In this document: piece after piece, positions 1 through 8,340 of the stretch
Layout of the letters: every line of letters begins with the position of its first letter
How positions within the stretch are numbered: position 1 is the first letter of the stretch
Assembly (NCBI RefSeq): GCF_900240405.1
Contig: NZ_OEQK01000004.1
Location: 1-64,000, forward strand
Direction: 5' to 3'
Length of the DNA stretch: 64,000 bases
From: Salirhabdus sp. Marseille-P4669
GTDB taxonomy: Bacteria; Bacillota; Bacilli; Bacillales; Alkalibacillaceae
Program-made: the position numbers and the translations under genes
Notes under the pieces: generated by a model
Seen by the model: only the letters and a program-made list of their open reading frames with translations
Told to the model about the DNA's origin: nothing
The model's database searches: none

Positions 1-24
1 CACCTAGCCAAGCTTGGCTAGGTG
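1..24. repeat. 24-bp perfect palindrome
   Basis: Bases 1-12 are the exact reverse complement of bases 13-24, with a HindIII-like AAGCTT at the centre. In RNA this would fold into a 9-bp hairpin with a 6-nt loop. There is no T-run after it on either visible side. It may be the end of a terminator or of a mobile element lying mostly outside the window; the left context is missing. Confidence 0.6.
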
Positions 25-83
25 TGTGGGAGTCTATTTTCCACCCCAAATACCGGTTTAATTTTAATTTCCTCCATACAACA

Positions 84-125
84 AAAAAGCTTGTAGAGAA
101 AAAACACCTACTTTCTCTACAAGCT
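84..125 (-). terminator. Intrinsic terminator of the 261-656 lipoprotein gene
   Basis: A 14-bp perfect stem (88-101 with 112-125) has a 10-nt loop and, read on the minus strand, is followed by a run of six T. It lies downstream of the minus-strand lipoprotein gene. Confidence 0.7.
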
Positions 126-126
126 G

Positions 127-153
127 AAAGCCAGTATACTTACTGGCTTTTAA
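127..153 (+). terminator. Hairpin AAAGCCAGTA/TACTGGCTTT, left copy
   Basis: A 10-bp perfect stem (127-136 with 141-150), loop TACT, is followed by a short T-run. Almost the same hairpin recurs at 2218-2244, so the two copies bracket the AT-rich accessory block between them. Confidence 0.6.
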
Positions 154-260
154 ATTTATTAAGAAGGGAGAAAATGTAATGGACAAAACATTTTATTAAA
201 ATAGAGGAAGTTATTACTTCTCACAAGTTGTAAAAATTCTCAAAGACTACAGATCTAGAA

Positions 261-656
261 TTAATTCTCTTCGAATAATGACTTCATGGCTTGAAGCATA
301 TCATCGTTTTGCTCATAATAAAAGTTACTTATTCTTATCGTGTTAAATCTAAATGTAGGTTTATTTTCCTCGTATATTTGTATAGAATACAAATACCCAA
401 CCCTATCCTCCTGATTTTTTTCTGGAATGAAAGCTATTTCACTTATACCTTCTAACCATTCGTTTATAACGGATTTTTCAGTAATAACCTTAAGTTCTCC
501 ACTCCCATGCCTAATTTCAATCCTTGTTACATCTGAAAGATTTGAAGGGTATAATTCTTTAAAAGTAGCTGATTTCAATGAATCACCAGATTGGCACCCA
601 ACAATCGCAAGTAAAGCACAACATATTATTAAAAATTTAAGTATACAAATTTTCAT
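261..656 (-). CDS. Small secreted lipoprotein, unknown function
   Basis: The 131-residue product begins with a Lys-flanked hydrophobic stretch ending in a lipobox (IVGC, Cys21), so it should be lipid-anchored outside the membrane. A clear GGGGAGGA site sits 6 nt before the ATG. The mature part is short, charged and soluble, with one predicted beta-rich region around residues 40-110. I do not recognise the family. It lies in a very AT-rich block, convergent with the region at the left edge and divergent from the papain-fold gene at 878, and has its own terminator at 84-125. Function cannot be assigned. Confidence 0.75.
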   Translation of the reverse strand: MKICILKFLIICCALLAIVGCQSGDSLKSATFKELYPSNLSDVTRIEIRHGSGELKVITEKSVINEWLEGISEIAFIPEKNQEDRVGYLYSIQIYEENKPTFRFNTIRISNFYYEQNDDMLQAMKSLFEEN

Positions 657-877
657 TACTTGTCCTCCCCATACATTTTTTTCAAATTATTAGGAATAGT
701 CTTTTTATGAAGTTTACTTAATTGAAAATATATTATCATAAAAACCTAATAAAAATATATATCATTAAAAAAATAGTTAAATAGTATCAAAATTAACAAT
801 TTATGTTAAAAATAAAGGGTTTAAATAATTAATGAAGAATATTTTATTTATAAAATAATATAAGTGAGGTGTTTTTA

Positions 878-1930
878 TTGGTGAGACGATCTTTAGTGAG
901 TTTATTAAGTGTTATTATTCTAACTTCTAGTTTTAACTTAAATATTTTTGCAAAAACAAATGATAATTTAATTGAAATGAAGGAGGTAGAGGTAGAAGCA
1001 TACGAGTATATTCAAAAAGTAAGTGATGAATTTTGGGAAGATTGGAAAGGTGCTAATCTTGGAAAAGGATTAACATTATATGATTTTGAAGGAAATATAA
1101 CTGCATATTTATTTCCAGTTCAAGTCGATGACAATAAAAAGGGATATGTAATTTTTAGTGCAAATAAAATGCTCCCTGGTTTAATTGAGTCCGCTAGAGA
1201 AGGAGGACATCCATATGAAAATGTTAATGGTAAGCTAATTTACGTAGGTCCACTAATGTATTTTTCAAAGAAAAATTTTTCGGATTCTAAAATCTTTGAT
1301 ATTAGAATGTCAAAAAATATAGATAAAGTAAAATTAAAATCAAAAGGTCCTTTATCATCAGAAAATATAGCGAAATTTGCAGAAACTAACAATGATATAT
1401 CTAACAACTCTATCTATGCAACTTCTTCAAGTCAGTATAAACTCATATCTGGTGTACCCGATTTCCAATGGTATATAGGTTGTTCTCCAACAAGTGGTGC
1501 AAATATTATTAAATGGTGGGATAATAATGGTAAATCAAACTTAGTAAGCACTTCAACGTCTATTAATGCATTAATAAGAACTTTAGCGGAATATATGGGC
1601 ACTAATTGGTCAACTGGGGGAACAGCAGTGTCTGATATGGCTTATGGTATTAGACAATATATATCTAGTAAAGGATATACTAGTTCAGTAACAATGCATA
1701 GAGATCCAAGTTTTTCAACTTATAAATCCGAGATTAGTAATGGTAGACCAAATTGGGTTACTACCCTTAATCACCCAACATATGACACTCACGCAGTGAC
1801 TGGTGTGGGGTATGAAGATATTGGTTATATGAATGCTATTGTCCATGATACATGGGGCAGTACATCAAGAGACGTATGGCTTAGATGGAATTCATATTTT
1901 CATTATGTAATTAATGTAAGAGTTTATTAA
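878..1930 (+). CDS. Secreted C39-like (papain-fold) peptidase
   Basis: About 350 residues with an N-terminal signal peptide (basic RRS then a hydrophobic run to about residue 25). Residues 40-170 look like the propeptide-like region of streptopain-type proteins. The C-terminal half has a Cys in W-Y-I-G-C-S-P-T-S-G followed by an invariant-looking DTHAVTGVGY, the Cys/His pair of papain-fold C39/C10-like peptidases. GAGGTG at 866-871 fits a TTG start at 878 (or GTG at 881) better than GTG at 869, which overlaps the site. Base composition is clearly AT-richer than the rest of the window, suggesting acquisition. Proteolytic activity is inferred from fold motifs only; it could be a bacteriocin-like or wall-directed enzyme. 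Confidence 0.7.
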   Translation: MVRRSLVSLLSVIILTSSFNLNIFAKTNDNLIEMKEVEVEAYEYIQKVSDEFWEDWKGANLGKGLTLYDFEGNITAYLFPVQVDDNKKGYVIFSANKMLPGLIESAREGGHPYENVNGKLIYVGPLMYFSKKNFSDSKIFDIRMSKNIDKVKLKSKGPLSSENIAKFAETNNDISNNSIYATSSSQYKLISGVPDFQWYIGCSPTSGANIIKWWDNNGKSNLVSTSTSINALIRTLAEYMGTNWSTGGTAVSDMAYGIRQYISSKGYTSSVTMHRDPSFSTYKSEISNGRPNWVTTLNHPTYDTHAVTGVGYEDIGYMNAIVHDTWGSTSRDVWLRWNSYFHYVINVRVY

Positions 1931-2024
1931 TCCGTTGATTATTATTTTGTTCATACATGCCAAGCATTGTTAAAAACATTCAAAATAGCTCTAACTAGAG
2001 AGAAAAAAATGTTCAATAAGCTGA

Positions 2025-2207
2025 ATTAGATATAATTTCAATTGTGTACATGATGGTGAAGTGAATCAATACAACAGACACTCCACCCTAATGTCCGCCT
2101 ATCGAAAAATTGAAAATCCGAAATTTAAATATTATGTGTTGAATAAAAAAGCAGATGTATTTTTTGCGATGAAGGAGTTTTTTAGGAAAGCGGCAGTGGA
2201 AGCGTAA
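2025..2207 (+). pseudogene. Unrecognised gene remnant (C-terminal fragment)
   Basis: An open frame of about 60 codons runs without an obvious start or ribosome site and ends in TAA at 2205-2207, directly before a hairpin. Its translation (for example [16 protein letters not shown] near the middle) has normal, Lys-rich protein-like composition, so it looks like the tail of a decayed gene. I do not recognise the parent family. Confidence 0.35.
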
Positions 2208-2217
2208 TATCTTATTA

Positions 2218-2245
2218 AAAGCCAGTATACATTACTGGCTTTTTA
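2218..2245 (+). terminator. Hairpin AAAGCCAGTA/TACTGGCTTT, right copy
   Basis: Stem 2218-2227 with 2233-2242 and loop TACAT, followed by five T. The stem is identical to the one at 127-150. It directly follows the remnant ending at 2207. Confidence 0.65.
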
Positions 2246-2362
2246 GTTGTGCGAAAGGCATAGGTTATTTAACTTTCTTCCTTACTGGATTTCTAGCATA
2301 AACTCATGGGATAAGTGAAAATGTACTGCACAGCATTCGGTTACATTCTCAAAAACTAACGT

Positions 2363-2428
2363 TTGATAAAAAGTGCCTAAGCATGGTATAAGTATAAAGG
2401 GAGCAAAGATTTCTTTGCTTTTTATTTT
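2363..2428 (+). promoter_or_regulatory. Candidate promoter and leader hairpin upstream of dus
   Basis: TTGATA (2363-2368), an 18-nt spacer and TATAAG (2387-2392) resemble a sigma-A promoter. Just downstream, AGCAAAG (2402-2408) and CTTTGCT (2413-2419) form a hairpin followed by a T-rich run, which could be a terminator or attenuator before the dus start at 2486. Confidence 0.4.
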
Positions 2429-2485
2429 GGGCGCTACATCAGGGATTTTCCCGATGCCTGTTAATGAGAGGATTGGAACTAGAGT

Positions 2486-3469
2486 ATGACTGAAAATTTT
2501 TGGCATGAGTTACCACGGCCGTTTTTTATATTAGCACCAATGGAGGATGTCACAAATGTGGTTTTCCGCCACGTAGTAAGTGCGGCAGCTAGACCTGATG
2601 TGTTTTTTACAGAGTTTACGAATACAGAGAGCTTTTGTCACCCTGAAGGAAAAATGAGTGTTCGTGGGCGTTTGACGTATACAGAAGATGAACAACCAAT
2701 TGTTGCCCATATATGGGGAGATAAGCCTGAATATTTTCGGGAAATGAGTATTGGTGTTGCGAAGCTAGGCTTTAAGGGTGTGGATATTAATATGGGTTGT
2801 CCTGCACCTAATGTTGCACCAAAAGGGAAGGGTTGCGGTCTTATCCGTCGTCCAGAAGTTGCTGCTGAGATTATCCAAGCAGCAAAAGCGGGAGGATTAC
2901 CTGTAAGTGTAAAGACGAGACTTGGATACACCGAAGTAGAGGAATGGCGGGAATGGCTTACACACATTCTGAAACAAGACATCGTTAACCTTTCGATTCA
3001 TCTTCGCACAAAAAAAGAGATGAGTAACGTGGATGCTCACTGGGAATTAATCCCGGAAATAAAGAAGCTTCGGGATGAGGTGGCACCAGATACACTGTTA
3101 ACAATCAATGGTGATATTCCAGATCGTCAAACTGGTTTGGAACTTGTAAATCAATACGGTGTGGATGGGGTTATGATTGGGCGTGGTATTTTTAAAAATC
3201 CATTTGCCTTTGAAAAAGAACCGAAAGAGCATAGTAGTAAGGAATTGCTCGATCTTTTAAGATTGCAGCTGGAACTCCATGACAAATATTCAAAGGAATA
3301 TGAAGCTCTTCCATTCAGACCGCTTCGTCGCTTTTTTAAGATCTATGTTCGTGGATTTAGAGGGGCGAGTGAATTAAGAAATGAATTGATGACCACAGAT
3401 TCAACCGATGAAGTTCGTGAATTACTCGATCAATTTGAAGCCAATGTCGATACGATGCTTTTGAAATGA
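2486..3469 (+). CDS. tRNA-dihydrouridine synthase (Dus family)
   Basis: FMN/NADPH-dependent enzyme that reduces uridine to dihydrouridine in tRNA D-loops or variable loops. The 327-residue protein shows the TIM-barrel Dus signature: APMEDVT at 17-23, [10 protein letters not shown] with the catalytic Cys105, a following GKGCGLI, VKTRLGY near 142-148 and TINGDI then DGVMIGRG in the phosphate-binding part. It is of DusC-like type, distinct from the DusB that usually sits near the tRNA-Lys synthetase in Bacillus. Monocistronic, between a candidate promoter at 2363 and a terminator at 3485. The ribosome site (GAGAGGATTGG) is rather far from the ATG. Confidence 0.9.
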   Translation: MTENFWHELPRPFFILAPMEDVTNVVFRHVVSAAARPDVFFTEFTNTESFCHPEGKMSVRGRLTYTEDEQPIVAHIWGDKPEYFREMSIGVAKLGFKGVDINMGCPAPNVAPKGKGCGLIRRPEVAAEIIQAAKAGGLPVSVKTRLGYTEVEEWREWLTHILKQDIVNLSIHLRTKKEMSNVDAHWELIPEIKKLRDEVAPDTLLTINGDIPDRQTGLELVNQYGVDGVMIGRGIFKNPFAFEKEPKEHSSKELLDLLRLQLELHDKYSKEYEALPFRPLRRFFKIYVRGFRGASELRNELMTTDSTDEVRELLDQFEANVDTMLLK

Positions 3470-3484
3470 ATAGATTGAGACTTT

Positions 3485-3526
3485 AACACTTCTAAACATG
3501 GATAAAAAATGTTTAGGAGTGTTTTT
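3485..3526 (+). terminator. Intrinsic terminator of dus
   Basis: Stem 3485-3499 with 3509-3523 (15 bp, one G-U) followed by a T-run. Confidence 0.85.
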
Positions 3527-3704
3527 GTTATTGATCCCAAGTATGAAACCTTTTTTCACTCTGAATCGTAAAAGAAGTAACAACATAAACATCATCACTA
3601 TTTAATAAGACCCATTAGAATCTTTTAAGTACAAATATGTATTTCTTGTAATAAGACAATAATAGTTCTAGCATCGATAAAAGTTTCTAAGGAGAGGATT
3701 AGAC

Positions 3705-4121
3705 ATGAAAAGGACACTGCTTTTAATTATTTCTATATTGCTTTTATCAGGCTGTTCTATGTTTAATGAAGTAAATGAATCGGTAAATTATGTGGATGAA
3801 GCTACACAATATATCCAGACATTAAGCGAATTTGGTAAGAATGTCCCTACATTAATACAAGAAACGAATCTGGAACAAGTAAATACCTATATAGCGGATG
3901 TTAAATCAGAAATTACTAATTTTATTACAATTGATCCTCCGCAAATTGCAAATGATGTTCACCAGCAGCTTGTTGTCTACGGGGAGGATATATTAAATAC
4001 TCTGAATAATGCTGTTGAAAATGGAGAAATAGTAGTGGATCGAATTGCAAATTCGGATCTTTTTCAAACGATCCATAATGTATCGAACCTGATGAATACG
4101 ATTGAAAATTTAGGATTGTAA
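3705..4121 (+). CDS. Small lipoprotein (DUF6376-like)
   Basis: A 138-residue protein with signal peptide and lipobox (LSGC, Cys17), hence membrane-anchored on the outer face. The mature part is almost wholly amphipathic helix, with NYVDEATQYIQTL near 27-39, matching the small Bacillus lipoproteins grouped as DUF6376; function unknown. AAGGAGAGG lies 8-9 nt before the ATG. It stands alone between dus and the convergent oligopeptidase and ends at a bidirectional terminator. Family assignment is from general resemblance and is less certain than the lipoprotein call. Confidence 0.7.
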   Translation: MKRTLLLIISILLLSGCSMFNEVNESVNYVDEATQYIQTLSEFGKNVPTLIQETNLEQVNTYIADVKSEITNFITIDPPQIANDVHQQLVVYGEDILNTLNNAVENGEIVVDRIANSDLFQTIHNVSNLMNTIENLGL

Positions 4122-4138
4122 TGCATTGCAGTAAGTGA

Positions 4139-4181
4139 AATAGAGTCTGACTCCATTACGAATCAGACTCTATTTGTTTTT
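4139..4181. terminator. Bidirectional terminator between convergent genes
   Basis: Stem AATAGAGTCTGA (4139-4150) with TCAGACTCTATT (4163-4174), 12-nt loop, T-rich after on the plus strand. It serves the lipoprotein gene and lies at the end of the minus-strand oligopeptidase. Confidence 0.8.
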
Positions 4182-5970
4182 AATGCAATCGCTTTTCTGT
4201 TAATCTTAAATATTCATCAATTGCCGCTTTCACAGGTTGAACAGATGCTTCCCAGAAGTCTATATTGGAAATATCCTCATTTAAATACCGTTCTGCTAGC
4301 TGCTCTACTGTCATTCTACCTGTATTACGTAAAAGGTCATCATATTGTTCTAGGAATCCTTCTCCTTGTTCCTTAGCCAATGCATAAACACCATTGCTAA
4401 ACATATATCCAATCGTATACGGGATATTGTAAAAAGCCTTCTCCGCGTTATAAAAGTGTCCTTGGGTTATCCAACGATACGTATCTTTCTCTTCAATGAT
4501 ATCCCCAAATAAATCATGAAAATGCTGATCCATTAATTCGGAAAGCTCCTCTGCAGATAGCATTCCTTCTTTGCGTTTGTTGTAAAACTGTTGTTCAAAT
4601 TCAAACATAAAAGGTACTAGACTTAAATAAAGAATTCCATATGTAATTTTAGATTCCAGTAAGCTAAGTTTTTCTTGATCGTCTTTTGCGTGTGCAATTG
4701 CTGCATCTAATACCATATTCTCCATAAAGGTAGAAGCAGTCTCAGCAACACTCGTTCCTTTTTGTTGGGCAAAAAAGGCCTCATCCTTCATTACGTCATT
4801 ATGGTAAGCGTGCCCAAGCTCATGTGCTATGGTAACTACGTCTTGATAATTGCCGCCAAAGGTTAGAAAGATTCGGCTTTCCTTTGCTAGTGGCATATAC
4901 GCACAAAAGCCACCTGGAGCTTTGTTTGGGCGATTTTCTGCATCAATCCATTGTTGTTGAAAGGCATGTTTTGCAAAGCTTCCCACTTTTTCATGAAAGC
5001 GGCCAAACTGGCTCGTTACAATCTCAACCGCTTCCTCATACTTAATTTTTCGGTCAGACTTGAAGGTAGGGGTTAATAAGTCGTACCAGCCTAATTTCGG
5101 TGTGTTCAAAAGTTGTGCTTTCCTCGCTAAAAATTGTTGCACCATCGATCTGTTTCCGTGAATTGCTGCCATCATCGCCTGTAAGGATTTTTCTTGAATC
5201 CGATTTTGTTCCAACATTTCGTGTAATTGATTGCTCCAGCCTCGTTGCTTATAAACATCGAGTCGGAAACCAGCTATCCGATTCAAGACGGATGCAAAGG
5301 TGTCTGCGTTTTCTGCACAAACATTCCGAAATGCTTTTGCTAGCTTTTTGTTTTGCGCTCGGTCATCTGAGAACAAGGCACTAGCCTGTGCAACGGACAA
5401 TTCTTCTAGTTTTCCGTCCTTTTCAAATGGAATTCGAAGTTCATCAATCATTAAATCATAATGGTTCTCCCAAGCTTTAATACCGTTTACAGAAAGACTC
5501 GCAATTAATTTTTCCATTTCAAGCGGTAATCTGCTTCCCACTTTTTCTTTTCGCTCTTCTAAGTAGAATAAATACGTTTTTACATCCTCATGGTTGTTCA
5601 ATTCTTTCATAGCTTCTTTAGGAACTTTAGTTAGTAATTGATCAAAGTCGACTAATAATGCCTCTATTTTTGCGTTTAATTCTTCACTCTCATCATACAG
5701 CTTCTGGGCTTTTGTATCTTTTACATTGGCAGCTGTAGCGCAAATCAGAAATTCATTTACCTCAAAGGCTTCGCTCATAACGGTTTGAATATCATTCATT
5801 ATGTTGACAAGCTGATCTACATCGGTATTTTCTATATCCATAGACTTGATGTGCTCACTTATAAGCGTAGTCTGCTTCTTTGTATTGTGTAGGCGAGCTT
5901 GTAATTTTTCGGACTCCCCAATACCTTCGTATAGCGTATGTAAGTCCCATGTTTCTTTTACTTTTAACAC
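4180..5970 (-). CDS. M3 family oligoendopeptidase (PepF-like)
   Basis: Cytoplasmic zinc metallopeptidase that trims short peptides. The 596-residue length fits the PepF/M3 family. The zinc site HELGH is at residues 383-387, inside IAHELGHAYHND, followed about 25 residues later by the ETAS(T)FMEN segment that supplies the third zinc ligand. No signal peptide. Start ATG follows a purine-rich GAGGGGGAAT site. It is transcribed alone, convergent with the DUF6376-like gene. It is of the pepF/M3 clade with an N-terminal helical domain, probably not the closest equivalent of the B. subtilis YjbG protein, so no symbol is given. Confidence 0.9.
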   Translation of the reverse strand: MLKVKETWDLHTLYEGIGESEKLQARLHNTKKQTTLISEHIKSMDIENTDVDQLVNIMNDIQTVMSEAFEVNEFLICATAANVKDTKAQKLYDESEELNAKIEALLVDFDQLLTKVPKEAMKELNNHEDVKTYLFYLEERKEKVGSRLPLEMEKLIASLSVNGIKAWENHYDLMIDELRIPFEKDGKLEELSVAQASALFSDDRAQNKKLAKAFRNVCAENADTFASVLNRIAGFRLDVYKQRGWSNQLHEMLEQNRIQEKSLQAMMAAIHGNRSMVQQFLARKAQLLNTPKLGWYDLLTPTFKSDRKIKYEEAVEIVTSQFGRFHEKVGSFAKHAFQQQWIDAENRPNKAPGGFCAYMPLAKESRIFLTFGGNYQDVVTIAHELGHAYHNDVMKDEAFFAQQKGTSVAETASTFMENMVLDAAIAHAKDDQEKLSLLESKITYGILYLSLVPFMFEFEQQFYNKRKEGMLSAEELSELMDQHFHDLFGDIIEEKDTYRWITQGHFYNAEKAFYNIPYTIGYMFSNGVYALAKEQGEGFLEQYDDLLRNTGRMTVEQLAERYLNEDISNIDFWEASVQPVKAAIDEYLRLTEKRLH

Positions 5971-6143
5971 TAGGATTCCCCCTCTTTTATTCTTATATTA
6001 AGTATAGGGGATACTTGGTTTTTGCACCTCCAACTGAAGATGGAGATATGCTGCAACTTGAAATTGATTTTCCTTTAAACTCAAACACATAATTTACAAC
6101 ATTTGGTACATACTAATTTTGATTTAAGAAAGGAGTGAATACA

Positions 6144-6761
6144 GTGAAAAAAATACTGTTGGTATTAACAATCCTAGTCCTCAGCTTGTCATTCGTGAAG
6201 GTTGATGTTTCTGCTCAAACCGATACATACACAGTAAAGCCCGGTGACACACTTTGGAAAATTTCAGTAAAGTATCAAGTAGGATTATCGGAAATTATCA
6301 GTTCGAATCCTCAATTTAAAAATCCGAACTTGATCTATCCAGGTGACAAAGTTTATGTTCCATTAGGACAAGGAACACAGTCAGTAGAAGAAGAAGTAGC
6401 AAGGATTACGAACAACTATCGTGCACAAAATGGACTGCCAGCATTAACGTTTGATTGGCAATTGGCTCGGGTTGCTCGGTATAAATCAGTGGATATGCGG
6501 GATAAAGGATATTTTTCCCATACTTCACCAACGTATGGTTCACCATTTACAATGATCCAAAACTTTGGTATAACTTATACTCGTGCAGCAGAAAATATTG
6601 CAGCAGGGCAACGAACACCAGAGGAAGTTGTACAAGCATGGATGAACAGCCCAGGACATCGCAAAAATATATTAGATCCAAATGTTACACGGATTGGAGT
6701 AGGGTATGCGCAAGGTGGAAGTTATGGACATTATTGGACCCAAATGTTTATTAAACCTTAA
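6144..6761 (+). CDS. Secreted LysM + CAP (YkwD-type) protein
   Basis: The product has a signal peptide (to about VSAQ), one LysM module (YTVKPGDTLWKIS through YPGDKVYVP) that binds peptidoglycan, and a C-terminal CAP/SCP domain with the conserved H-T-S-P-T-Y-G-S-P-F, A-G-E/AENIA-type and PGHRKNI motifs. LysM-CAP proteins of this kind are common in sporulating Bacillaceae, but their activity is unknown. A frame extends to GTG at 6135, but AGGAG at 6131-6135 overlaps that codon and is correctly spaced (8 nt) from GTG at 6144, so the latter is taken as start. A paralogous CAP domain is encoded at 42815. Confidence 0.85.
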   Translation: MKKILLVLTILVLSLSFVKVDVSAQTDTYTVKPGDTLWKISVKYQVGLSEIISSNPQFKNPNLIYPGDKVYVPLGQGTQSVEEEVARITNNYRAQNGLPALTFDWQLARVARYKSVDMRDKGYFSHTSPTYGSPFTMIQNFGITYTRAAENIAAGQRTPEEVVQAWMNSPGHRKNILDPNVTRIGVGYAQGGSYGHYWTQMFIKP

Positions 6762-6773
6762 AACTTACAGTTT

Positions 6774-6806
6774 AGCCCTTGTTTAAAAAACAAGGGCTTT
6801 TCCTTT
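6774..6806 (+). terminator. Intrinsic terminator
   Basis: Stem AGCCCTTGTTT with AAACAAGGGCT and a T-run; ends the LysM-CAP transcript. Confidence 0.85.
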
Positions 6807-6874
6807 TTAAAAGGTGCATGAAACAACAAGGATTACAAACAATAGGAAAGTGAAGCTTAGAAAGGGGAAATGAA

Positions 6875-8059
6875 ATGGATATATTATTAGGTCTAATAGC
6901 TATTTTAATTGTTTTATTTATTGGCTATGTATTGTCAAATAATAAAAAAGAGATAAATTACATTGGTATTGTAATCATGCTTGTTCTTCAGTTTATTGTA
7001 ACGTGGTTTTTATTCAATACCTCTGCAGGGATAAGTATTGTTAAAGGCATTTCAGCTGGATTTAATAAGTTAATTGAGTTTGGAAATGCTGGTGTAAGCT
7101 TCATTCTAGGTGGTATTGATAGCAATGGAAATGTCTTTTTCTTTAATGTGTTGTTATTAATCATCTTTTTCTCAACCTTGTTGTCTGTTCTAACGTATTT
7201 AAGAGTATTGCCACTCTTAATTAAATATCTTGGTGGTGCTTTAGCAAAAATAACTGGATTACCTCGTGTAGAATCGTTTAATGCGGTAAACAGTATCTTT
7301 TTTGGACAATCTGAGGCACTTATTGCGATTAAAACCCAGTTTCATCACTTAAATCGAAATCGATTATATATTGTTTGTGCTTCTGCTATGGGGTCGGTAT
7401 CAGCTTCAATTGTTGGTGCATACATGCAGATGATTCCAGAAGAGTATGTGTTGGTTGCCCTACCATTAAACATGTTCTCCACGCTCATAATTGCTTCCAT
7501 TATAGCACCTGTTAAAGTTAAGGATGAGGAAGATAAGGTAGATATAAAAGAAGTATCCGATTCCAAAAGTATTTTTGAGGCGATGGGAAACGGAGCGTTA
7601 GATGGTGGAAAAATTGCGTTGATTGTTGCGGCAAATTTAGTTGCATTTATTGCGTTATTGGAAATGGTAAACTGGTTTATCCAATTTGCATTCGCTGACC
7701 TAACGTTACAGCAAATACTAGGATATATTATTGCTCCACTTGGTATATTAATGGGAATATCTCCAAGTGAAGTAATCGATGCAGGAAGTATTATGGGTAC
7801 CAAAATCGTAACGAATGAGTTTGTTGCGATGACGCAATTCCAAGATATGATCCCGAACATCTCGGAAAAAACGGTAGCGATTGTATCTGTATTTTTAACA
7901 AGCTTTGCAAACTTTTCTTCCATCGGTATTATTGCAGGAACAGTACAAGCGATTAATAGCGAAAAAGGAAGGGAAGTATCAAAATTTGGTCTGAAATTAT
8001 TAATTGGTGCCACACTAGGCTCCATTCTTTCTGCAACTATTGCAGGTATCTTTATTTAA
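6875..8059 (+). CDS. nupC: Concentrative nucleoside transporter (CNT/NupC family)
   Basis: Inner-membrane symporter that takes up nucleosides with H+ or Na+. The 394-residue protein has about ten hydrophobic segments, the CNT core including GLPRVESFNAVNSIFFGQSE (residues 129-148) and a second motif near ISPSEVIDAGSIMGTKIVTNEF. AAAGGGG at 6861 is 8 nt before the ATG. Single-gene unit between two terminators; I looked for a purine riboswitch upstream and saw none. The family is certain, the exact substrate range and the symbol are by similarity. Confidence 0.9.
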   Translation: MDILLGLIAILIVLFIGYVLSNNKKEINYIGIVIMLVLQFIVTWFLFNTSAGISIVKGISAGFNKLIEFGNAGVSFILGGIDSNGNVFFFNVLLLIIFFSTLLSVLTYLRVLPLLIKYLGGALAKITGLPRVESFNAVNSIFFGQSEALIAIKTQFHHLNRNRLYIVCASAMGSVSASIVGAYMQMIPEEYVLVALPLNMFSTLIIASIIAPVKVKDEEDKVDIKEVSDSKSIFEAMGNGALDGGKIALIVAANLVAFIALLEMVNWFIQFAFADLTLQQILGYIIAPLGILMGISPSEVIDAGSIMGTKIVTNEFVAMTQFQDMIPNISEKTVAIVSVFLTSFANFSSIGIIAGTVQAINSEKGREVSKFGLKLLIGATLGSILSATIAGIFI

Positions 8060-8064
8060 TGACA

Positions 8065-8103
8065 AGCCGAAAACGAGAGCGTATTTTTCGTTTTCGGCTT
8101 TTA
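8065..8103 (+). terminator. Intrinsic terminator of nupC
   Basis: Stem AGCCGAAAACGA with TCGTTTTCGGCT, then T-rich sequence. Confidence 0.85.
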
Positions 8104-8340
8104 TTATTTCTTGTCACACACCGTATATTGACAGTCTTATGCTTTCTCCAATACGCCCCTAAATTAGTTAGTTATAGAGATAAACTCCGATAATAAAAAT
8201 GTATGCGCTTTAAAGTAATTATGAAGCTGTCCTCTAGGCAAGTTTTCGATAATTTCGCATAAAATACCACATAAATGTTTGTAAAATAGCATTTCTCAAC
8301 CAATAGATCCAAAGTTATTCCAAAGAGAGGATGAATGCCA

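Noticed and set aside
3470-3704. Possible small gene between dus and the lipoprotein
   Set aside because: Only the terminator and AT-rich sequence are seen; no frame with a ribosome site.
6807-6874. Possible purine riboswitch before nupC
   Set aside because: The gap is too short and no conserved core was found.
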